NCBI GenBank assembly: GCA_006226225.1
Contig: SBHI01000056.1
Span: 1 to 5,531 of the forward strand
Direction: 5' to 3'
DNA from: Alphaproteobacteria bacterium
GTDB taxonomy: Bacteria > Pseudomonadota > Alphaproteobacteria > Micavibrionales > CSBR16-224
DNA length: 5,531 nucleotides
In this document: one piece after another, positions 1 through 4,698 of the stretch
How positions within the stretch are numbered: position 1 is the first letter of the stretch
Layout: each line of letters begins with the position of its first letter
Notes under the pieces: model-generated
Databases searched by the model: none
The model's input: only the letters and a program-made list of their open reading frames with translations
What the model was told of the DNA's origin: nothing
Position numbers and translations under genes: made by a program

Positions 1-29
1 AAACTGCGTCAGGAAAAGAAAGCCTAGCT

Positions 30-1517
30 TTACCGCTGCGTCAAAATACGGGAAACGGCATCTTTCCAGCCGCCATACAGCGCTTGCCGTTCCTTATCAT
101 CTATACGCGGTTTAAAGCTGCGCGACAGCCGCCAGTTACGGGAAATCTGTTCCGGCGACTCGTAAAACCCGACGGCCAATCCCGCCAGATAAGCCGCGCC
201 CAGCGCCGTGGTTTCAATCACCTGCGGGCGGTTCACATCGTAATTCGTCATATCAGCGAGGAACTGACACATCCAGTTATTTTCTACCATGCCCCCGTCA
301 ACACGGATTTCTTTTATATTCGTGCCGCTATCTTCCAGCATCGCCCCCATCAGATCACAGGTCTGATAGGCCTGCGCCTCCAGCGCTGCACGGACGATAT
401 GATCCAGTGTCGTGTCACGTGTCACACCGAAAATCGCACCGCGCGCATCAGGATCCCAATACGGTGCGCCCAGCCCGGTAAAAGCGGGCACCATGTAAAC
501 ACCGCCATTATGCGGAATACGTTTGGCAATCTCTTCGCTTTTCGCAGCATGGGCGATGATCTGCAACCCGTCGCGCAGCCATTGCACTGCCGCACCGGCG
601 ATAAAGATTGACCCTTCCAGCGCATAGGTCACTTTCCCGTCCAGCTGATAGGCAATCGTCGTCAGCAATTTGTGCTTGGAGGTACGGAAATTCTCGCCAA
701 TATTCATCAGAGCAAAACAGCCCGTACCGTAGGTGCTTTTCATCATACCTTCGTCAAAACATGCCTGTCCGACAAATGCGGCCTGCTGGTCACCCGCAAC
801 ACCGGTAACCGGTATCTGGATACCGAGAAACTTTTCCGCCGACATACCAAACAGCCCGCTGCTGTCTTTGACTTCGGGAAACATGCTGCGCGGCAGATTC
901 AGAATTTTCAGCAGCTCGTCATCCCAGCAGCCTTCAACAATGTTATACAGCAAGGTGCGCGAGGCGTTGGTCGCATCGGTGACATGCGCCGTCGCGCCCG
1001 TCATCCGCCACAGGATATAGGTATCAACCGTTCCGCACAGCAAATCGCCGCGTTCTGCCGCTTCGCGCGCGCCATCCACCGTATTCAGCAGCCAACTCAA
1101 TTTTGTGCCGGAGAAATATGGGTCCAGCAGCAAGCCGGTTTTGTTCCGGAATGTCTCCTCATGCCCTTCTTCCTTCAACGCGCGGCAGTCATCTGCGGTA
1201 CGCCTGTCCTGCCAAACAATGGCCGGACCAATCAGTGTGCCGTCATGTTTGTTCCACAGTACCACCGTCTCGCGTTGGTTGGTTACGCCGATGGCCGCGA
1301 TTTCCTCGGGGCTGATTTCTGCGGAATCAATTGCCTTACGGCAAACGGATTTGGTATCGCGCCAGATATCATGCGGATCCTGTTCCACCCAGCCGTTTTG
1401 CGGGTAAACAAGTTTCAGTTCCTTTTGCGCAAAAGATACGGCCTGTGCATCACGGTTAAAAAGAACCGCGCGTGTGCTCGTTGTTCCCTGATCAATGGCG
1501 AGAATGTAGTCTTTCAT
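30..1517 (-). CDS. glpK: Glycerol kinase GlpK
   Basis: Cytosolic FGGY-family sugar kinase that phosphorylates glycerol with ATP to sn-glycerol-3-phosphate, trapping glycerol taken up by the cell. The 495-residue length is normal for the family. The N-terminal phosphate-binding motif DQGTTSTRA is at residues 9-17. Glycerol-contacting residues are visible as R82-E83 (in NQRET) and Y134 (in DPYFSGTK). The catalytic base is D243 in GVAGDQQAA, followed by STYGTGCF (261-268). The second-half nucleotide motifs are FTGLGAPYWDPDARG (346-360) and RVDGGMVENNW (405-415). ATG at 1517 is supported by an AGGGGA ribosome binding site 6 bases upstream, inside the end of glpD. The stop TAA is followed two codons later by an in-frame TAG. 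The gene is the second of a glpD-glpK pair with a 2-base gap, so translation is probably coupled. The loop that binds fructose-1,6-bisphosphate in E. coli GlpK (GGKGGTR) is absent here: residues 228-234 read EKFLGIQ. No HPr-type phosphorylatable His is seen in that region. Function is very secure; loss of allosteric control is inferred. Confidence 0.98.
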   Translation of the reverse strand: MKDYILAIDQGTTSTRAVLFNRDAQAVSFAQKELKLVYPQNGWVEQDPHDIWRDTKSVCRKAIDSAEISPEEIAAIGVTNQRETVVLWNKHDGTLIGPAIVWQDRRTADDCRALKEEGHEETFRNKTGLLLDPYFSGTKLSWLLNTVDGAREAAERGDLLCGTVDTYILWRMTGATAHVTDATNASRTLLYNIVEGCWDDELLKILNLPRSMFPEVKDSSGLFGMSAEKFLGIQIPVTGVAGDQQAAFVGQACFDEGMMKSTYGTGCFALMNIGENFRTSKHKLLTTIAYQLDGKVTYALEGSIFIAGAAVQWLRDGLQIIAHAAKSEEIAKRIPHNGGVYMVPAFTGLGAPYWDPDARGAIFGVTRDTTLDHIVRAALEAQAYQTCDLMGAMLEDSGTNIKEIRVDGGMVENNWMCQFLADMTNYDVNRPQVIETTALGAAYLAGLAVGFYESPEQISRNWRLSRSFKPRIDDKERQALYGGWKDAVSRILTQR

Positions 1518-1519
1518 CG

Positions 1520-3097
1520 TTATTCCCCTGCCCTTTTTTCGGCAATATAATGTTCCAGTTTTTCAAACAGCTCCGGATCGCCGTGCAATCCGCATTTTGA
1601 CCGCCGCCACAGAATATCCTCTGCGGTCTGTGCATCTTCGAAATCCATCATATAGTCAATTTCATTGGCGTAAAGACCCGCGCCCAAATAAGCTCCCATA
1701 TCATTTTCATGATGGCAATTTTTGAAAATTTCACGCACACGGCTGCCATAACGCCGCACATATTGTTCCGCCGCATCCGCAGACAGCCAATGATATTCGC
1801 GGCGCAGCGTTTTCAGAAATGTTTCGAGATTGGCCACAGGGGCAAAATCGGCACCGGGCAGTACGGCTCCGGCTGTCCATGCTCCCCCGGCATCAGGAAA
1901 AATTTCTTCTTTCAGTAAATCCGCCGCCTGTTCCGACAATTTGCGGTAAGTTGTCAATTTTCCACCATAAACGGAGAGCAGAGGACAGGATTTATGATGT
2001 GACAGATCAAGTTTGTAATCGCGCGTCACTTCCGAGGCATTCTGCGTACCGTCATCCAGTAGCGGGCGCACACCGCTATAGCTCCAGACAACCTCTTCCG
2101 GTATCACAGGCGTTGTGAAGTAACGGCCAACCGCGTCACACAGATAAGATATTTCGTCTTTTGTGATTTTTACCTGGGCAGGATCGCCGTCATAAGCAAC
2201 ATCGGTTGTGCCGATCAGCGTATAATCATTTTCATACGGAATAACAAAGACGATGCGTCCGTCATTATTTTGCAAAATATACGCATGTGCCCCGTTATAG
2301 AGGCGCGGCACAACGATATGGCTGCCTTTGACAAGACGCACATGATAATGCGGCTTGAACCCTTTGACTGTTGCCGGCAGAAAGCTTTCCACCCACGGCC
2401 CCGCCGCATTCACAACACAACGCGCTTCGATCTCGTAGCTTTTTCCCCGTGCATCACCGGCCTCCTTATGAAACAGTGACGCCTTCCACAGTCCTGTCTT
2501 TTTATCCGCCTCCAACCCACGGCATTCCGTTCGCGACAAAACAACAGCACCTTTTTCATGCGCCGCCATTACATTGGTCAGCACCAGCCGCGCGTCATCG
2601 ACCCAGCAATCGGTATAGACAAAGCCTGTTTTATAACCGTCATGCAACGGATGATCGCCCAGCGGCAGCATATAGGATTTTTCAAAGACATTATGCCGCT
2701 GCCGTCCGCCCAGATGATCATACAAAAACAACCCGGCGCGGATCATCCATTTCGGGCGTAAGGATTTATCATGCGGCAGGACGAAGCGCAGCGGTTTGAT
2801 CAAATGCGGCGCAAGACGGTAGAGGACTTCCCTCTCGATTAGCGAGGAGCGGACAAGCCCGAATTCATATTGTTCCAGATAACGCAATCCGCCATGAATC
2901 AATTTACTGCTGGCGGACGATGTCGCACTGCCCCAATCATTTTTTTCACACAGCACAACGGACACCCCGCGTCCGGCAAGATCATGGGCAATGCCTGCGC
3001 CGTTAATGCCGCCACCGACAACCAGCACATCGCAACGGTAGGGCGGATCGTTTTTGGTACGGGCGATTTTTTGAAGATTATCCCGGCTGCGCAACAT
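1520..3097 (-). CDS. glpD: Aerobic glycerol-3-phosphate dehydrogenase GlpD
   Basis: FAD-dependent, membrane-associated enzyme that oxidises sn-glycerol-3-phosphate to dihydroxyacetone phosphate and passes electrons to the quinone pool. The Rossmann FAD motif VVGGGINGAGIA is at residues 26-37, followed by the family signature SSASSKLIHGGLRYLE (60-75). Further conserved blocks are YTDCWVDDARLVL (161-173), VNAAGPWV (229-236), RLVKGSHIVVPR (254-265), AYILQNNDGRIVFVIP (272-287), IGTTDV (295-300), WSYSGVRPL (338-346) and VYGGKLTTYRKL (376-387). R344 and K380 lie in the last two blocks, which shape the substrate site in this family. From memory the whole chain aligns with E. coli GlpD (about 501 residues), with roughly 20 extra residues before the FAD motif. 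The C-terminal helical domain is complete, including DILWRRSKCGLHG (494-506). The ATG at 3097 is the only Met before the FAD motif; its ribosome binding site is weak (AAGAG about 9 bases upstream). glpK follows after 2 bases. Identification is very secure; the exact start is less certain. Confidence 0.98.
   Translation of the reverse strand: MLRSRDNLQKIARTKNDPPYRCDVLVVGGGINGAGIAHDLAGRGVSVVLCEKNDWGSATSSASSKLIHGGLRYLEQYEFGLVRSSLIEREVLYRLAPHLIKPLRFVLPHDKSLRPKWMIRAGLFLYDHLGGRQRHNVFEKSYMLPLGDHPLHDGYKTGFVYTDCWVDDARLVLTNVMAAHEKGAVVLSRTECRGLEADKKTGLWKASLFHKEAGDARGKSYEIEARCVVNAAGPWVESFLPATVKGFKPHYHVRLVKGSHIVVPRLYNGAHAYILQNNDGRIVFVIPYENDYTLIGTTDVAYDGDPAQVKITKDEISYLCDAVGRYFTTPVIPEEVVWSYSGVRPLLDDGTQNASEVTRDYKLDLSHHKSCPLLSVYGGKLTTYRKLSEQAADLLKEEIFPDAGGAWTAGAVLPGADFAPVANLETFLKTLRREYHWLSADAAEQYVRRYGSRVREIFKNCHHENDMGAYLGAGLYANEIDYMMDFEDAQTAEDILWRRSKCGLHGDPELFEKLEHYIAEKRAGE
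1524..1529 (-). promoter_or_regulatory. Ribosome binding site of glpK
   Basis: Reading on the minus strand, AGGGGA sits 6 bases before the glpK ATG and inside the last codons of glpD. It fixes the glpK start at 1517 and fits coupled translation of the two genes. Confidence 0.7.
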
Positions 3098-3117
3098 GAA
3101 ACGTAACTCTTAAAATT

Positions 3118-3147
3118 GAAAATACGGCACATATCGCGGTGCCGCAT
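3118..3147 (-). terminator. Hairpin upstream of glpD, possible terminator or attenuator
   Basis: On the minus strand ATGCGGCAC (3147-3139) and GTGCCGTAT (3130-3122) form a 9-pair stem with one G-U pair and an 8-base loop. The hairpin runs into ATTTTC and then AATTTT. This resembles a Rho-independent terminator for the pseudokinase gene, whose stop is 63 bases upstream. It also lies in the glpD leader, downstream of a weak candidate glpD promoter, so it could instead be an attenuator or an operator. The T tract is interrupted by a C, so confidence is moderate at best. No comparable T run follows it on the plus strand. Confidence 0.4.
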
Positions 3148-3156
3148 GTATTACAT
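3146..3156. promoter_or_regulatory. Small palindrome in the glpD leader, possible operator
   Basis: ATGTA-T-TACAT is an 11-base palindrome with 5-base arms around a central T. It overlaps the outer stem of the adjacent hairpin and lies about 40-50 bases before the glpD start. Its position suits a regulator site for the glp operon, but I do not recognise it as the binding site of a particular regulator. Confidence 0.2.
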
Positions 3157-3165
3157 CCTTTTATC

Positions 3166-3194
3166 ATGTTAGAGATAGCGCCGCGCCTGCGCAA
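3166..3194 (-). promoter_or_regulatory. Weak candidate promoter of glpDK
   Basis: On the minus strand TTGCGC (3194-3189) and TAACAT (3171-3166) are separated by 17 bases. The match to sigma70 consensus is poor at -35 (3 of 6) and fair at -10 (4 of 6). This would suit a promoter that needs an activator, and it would place the hairpin at 3122-3147 in the transcript leader. glpDK could also be transcribed by read-through from the promoter at 4049-4077. Confidence 0.22.
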
Positions 3195-3209
3195 GAGGCC
3201 ACTTCCCCG

Positions 3210-3995
3210 TTAGTCAGACGGTGCGACAACAGGAAAAAGAAGCTGGAACCGCTGGCCTCCGTGCGCGCCTTGCCCCGGCGCCGTGCACACGCAGCCACCC
3301 ATCCGATCGACAAGAACATAGGCCATATAAAGGCGTGTCAGACAATCCTCCCGCCCTTTGATCTGCATCGCCCCGGGATAGAAAAGCTTTGTATCCATAT
3401 TATCCAGCCCCTCTGCCTCATCATCAACACAAAGCATATTCAGAACGGCCTGTTCTCGCCCATCTTGCAGGACGCGTTTTTCAAGCGATAAGGAGATATC
3501 TGACAATTTTCCTTCCGCGCCGTAGACATAGGGCAACAAAACGGCAATGACATGCGCAATTCTTTCAAGGCTGCCCTGAATAATGCAGGGCTCCTCTGGA
3601 AAAGATAGATGCGCGCCCCCTTCCGTGTCTTTCTCCTGCGGCTCCTCAAAAAAACGCACTGCCTGCACAAGATCGCATTTTTCCTCCGTTTCCGGTAAAT
3701 GCGCAAGAAAAACGGCAATCTCCTCCGTCAGCCCTGTACCGCGCCGAAGCGTTTTTAAAATATGTTGTAAATGTTCCTCAGTCAGGCGGCCTTCATGCAG
3801 CTTGCGCAACGCAATCTGCGTGTAACCTTCGACAATCGTCAAAATGTCACTGAAATCGGCATTGATATGGCGAGAAAAATCATCGAAAAGGGCAAACGGA
3901 ACCGTTGCATTTGTTTTGCCGCTCTCGCTTGCGCCCTCTTCCTTTTTGTCTTTTTCAGACCGTGCGAAAAACAAGTCATATGGACGAATCACCAT
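3210..3995 (-). CDS. Degenerate histidine-kinase-like protein (probable pseudokinase)
   Basis: A soluble 261-residue protein with no signal peptide or membrane segment. Residues 10-32 are a charged, low-complexity tail. Residues 38-99 resemble the dimerisation/phosphoacceptor helices of kinases that carry the motif IAHDFNNILT. Here the block is INADFSDILT (44-53), so Ala46 stands where the phosphorylated His should be. A second helix, LQHILKTLRRGTGLTEEIAVFLAH, spans 76-99 (key residues L76, R84, L89, E92). Residues 141-256 resemble the ATPase domain. The N-box Asn appears replaced (VLLPYVYGA, 152-160). The G1 box reads DEAEGL (192-197) with its first Gly lost. The G2 box reads LTRL (219-222), without glycines. 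The MGG turn (232-234) and the final strand RFQLLFPV (249-256) survive. I infer a protein that cannot autophosphorylate, perhaps a dimeric scaffold or regulator. His43, one helical turn earlier, is an alternative acceptor. A ChpT-like phosphotransferase is the closest functional idea, but ChpT keeps its His. Start ATG 3995 has a GGGG 9 bases upstream. Homology to kinases is likely; the biological role is unknown. Confidence 0.8.
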   Translation of the reverse strand: MVIRPYDLFFARSEKDKKEEGASESGKTNATVPFALFDDFSRHINADFSDILTIVEGYTQIALRKLHEGRLTEEHLQHILKTLRRGTGLTEEIAVFLAHLPETEEKCDLVQAVRFFEEPQEKDTEGGAHLSFPEEPCIIQGSLERIAHVIAVLLPYVYGAEGKLSDISLSLEKRVLQDGREQAVLNMLCVDDEAEGLDNMDTKLFYPGAMQIKGREDCLTRLYMAYVLVDRMGGCVCTAPGQGAHGGQRFQLLFPVVAPSD

Positions 3996-4048
3996 GACAC
4001 AGAACCCCGAAAAATACGCTTACCCTAGAAAAATAAACCCACAGTTGT

Positions 4049-4077
4049 ATTGTAACACGGAATCGAGATTATTTCAA
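4049..4077 (-). promoter_or_regulatory. Sigma70-like promoter of the pseudokinase gene
   Basis: On the minus strand TTGAAA (4077-4072) and TACAAT (4054-4049) are exactly 17 bases apart, each one base from consensus. Transcription would start near 4042, giving a leader of roughly 47 bases before the ATG at 3995. The site lies just after the DUF3307 stop, so the pseudokinase gene is probably transcribed independently of it. Confidence 0.55.
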
Positions 4078-4094
4078 AGATGCCCGAAGAAATT

Positions 4095-4490
4095 TTATGC
4101 GGCGATACCGATTGTCGCAACAATCAGAACAAGATATAGCAGGTGAGAAAGATTATGCGCCTCTTGGTCGATACCGAATACGACCCAGAACATATGATCA
4201 TTATAAGTCCATCCGGCTTTTTTGGTCAGCACGCCTTTCAAGCGGTCAATACCTGCATGCAGAAAAAAATCAAACAGGCTAAGCCACCATAATTGCGGCG
4301 CGTAATACAGCACAATAGCCAACGTAAAGACCGCATGAATGCCGCAATGCTGCAATAGCGCCTTTGCAGCACCGTCACGCCATGCAAGATGCTTATGTGT
4401 CACCATATAGGTGCTTTGCAAAACAAAATCGCAAATCATTTGCTTTGCACGGAAGACCAGATACAAAATTAAAATACCAAGATAGGTCAT
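4095..4490 (-). CDS. DUF3307 family membrane protein
   Basis: A 131-residue integral membrane protein that I recognise as DUF3307-like; its biochemical function is not known. Hydrophobic stretches lie at about residues 3-13, 51-64, 66-79 and 116-131. Polar motifs recur along the chain: DFVLQSTYMV (21-30), H48 and H52 in QHCGIH, D74, H78 and D82 in FDFFLHAGID, and D109, H112 and H116 in DQEAHNLSH. The regular D/H pattern near membrane segments is typical of the family and could bind metal or a head group, but that is inference. The start ATG at 4490 has only a weak ribosome binding site (CGGAAA, about 9 bases upstream). The gene is divergent from the cNMP-EAL gene and is followed after 99 bases by the pseudokinase gene with its own promoter. 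Family call is fairly secure; role unknown. Confidence 0.85.
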   Translation of the reverse strand: MTYLGILILYLVFRAKQMICDFVLQSTYMVTHKHLAWRDGAAKALLQHCGIHAVFTLAIVLYYAPQLWWLSLFDFFLHAGIDRLKGVLTKKAGWTYNDHMFWVVFGIDQEAHNLSHLLYLVLIVATIGIAA

Positions 4491-4514
4491 AAGCTGTTTT
4501 CCGCTGTCCGGGCT

Positions 4515-4544
4515 TTGTCAAAAAATTATACAGGTTGATAGAAT
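4515..4544 (+). promoter_or_regulatory. Candidate distal promoter (P1) of the cNMP-EAL gene
   Basis: TTGTCA (4515-4520) and TAGAAT (4539-4544), separated by 18 bases, are each one base from sigma70 consensus. Transcription would begin near 4551 and give a leader of about 148 bases that includes the CtrA-like motif, the palindrome and the hairpin upstream of the gene. Confidence 0.4.
4525..4530 (-). promoter_or_regulatory. Possible -10 element for the DUF3307 gene
   Basis: A perfect TATAAT on the minus strand, 34 bases before the DUF3307 ATG. The hexamer 17 bases further upstream (AGGGCA) is a poor -35 match, so this is a weak promoter call. It overlaps the spacer of a divergent plus-strand candidate promoter. 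Confidence 0.35.
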
Positions 4545-4566
4545 ACGTGCCCTATGCCTATACAGG
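4527..4566 (+). repeat. Direct repeat TATACAGG, two copies
   Basis: Identical 8-base copies at 4527-4534 and 4559-4566 start 32 bases apart, about three helical turns, so both face the same side of the DNA. They flank the P1 -10 element. An inverted CCTGTA, matching the TACAGG core, lies at 4654-4659. Spacing is suggestive of a regulator site, but 8-base repeats can arise by chance. Confidence 0.35.
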
Positions 4567-4620
4567 ATAACGCGGTTTCACAAGAATGCCACAAAAGTTT
4601 TGCAGAAAATTCCCATAGAT

Positions 4621-4648
4621 TTAACTTTCCTTTACTTTATTCTAGAAT
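4621..4648 (+). promoter_or_regulatory. Candidate proximal promoter (P2) with CtrA-like motif
   Basis: TTAACT (4621-4626) and TAGAAT (4643-4648) are 16 bases apart and could form a promoter starting near 4655. The -35 region overlaps TTAA-N7-TTAC (4621-4635), which differs by one base from the alphaproteobacterial CtrA consensus TTAA-N7-TTAA. An activator site overlapping a weak -35 is the usual arrangement at CtrA-activated promoters. This depends on the host being an alphaproteobacterium with CtrA, which the window cannot show. Confidence 0.3.
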
Positions 4649-4650
4649 AA
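4637..4650. repeat. Perfect 14-base palindrome, possible operator
   Basis: TTATTCTAGAATAA reads the same on both strands and covers the P2 -10 hexamer. A dimeric repressor binding here would block that promoter. I do not recognise the site as belonging to a named regulator. Confidence 0.45.
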
Positions 4651-4657
4651 TAGCCTG

Positions 4658-4672
4658 TAGGGGCACCCCCTA
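4658..4672 (+). other. GC hairpin in the leader of the cNMP-EAL gene
   Basis: TAGGGG (4658-4663) pairs with CCCCTA (4667-4672) across a 3-base loop, 15 bases before the ribosome binding site. It would sit at the very 5' end of a transcript from P2. It has no following T run, so it is not a standard terminator; it may stabilise the mRNA or affect translation. Confidence 0.4.
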
Positions 4673-4687
4673 TTCGTCATATCCAGC

Positions 4688-4692
4688 AGGAG
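4688..4692 (+). promoter_or_regulatory. Ribosome binding site of the cNMP-EAL gene
   Basis: AGGAG lies 6 bases before the ATG at 4699. It is the strongest ribosome binding site in the window and settles the start of this gene. Confidence 0.8.
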
Positions 4693-4698
4693 CCATCT

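Noticed and set aside
19..31. AAAGC-CTA-GCTTT inverted repeat at the glpK stop codon, possible terminator
   Set aside because: The stem has only five pairs, mostly A-T, overlaps the stop codon and is followed by a broken T run; downstream sequence is outside the window.
84..611. A 175-codon open frame on the plus strand
   Set aside because: It is antisense to the conserved C-terminal half of glpK and shows no family features.
672..1550. A 292-codon open frame on the plus strand
   Set aside because: It lies entirely opposite glpK and the glpD-glpK junction, has no recognisable domain or ribosome binding site, and is rich in residues typical of an antisense frame. The glpK reading is unambiguous.
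2371..2799. A 142-codon open frame on the plus strand
   Set aside because: It is antisense to conserved glpD sequence; the translation is low-complexity (Pro, His, Arg) with no motif.
3181..3194. GC-rich repeats (GCGC...GCGC) after the pseudokinase stop as a terminator
   Set aside because: The arms are four bases of simple alternating G and C, and no T run follows on the minus strand.
3440..3718. A 92-codon minus-strand frame inside the pseudokinase gene, considered as evidence of a frameshift
   Set aside because: The main frame is continuous and carries the kinase-like motifs from start to end, so no frameshift is needed.
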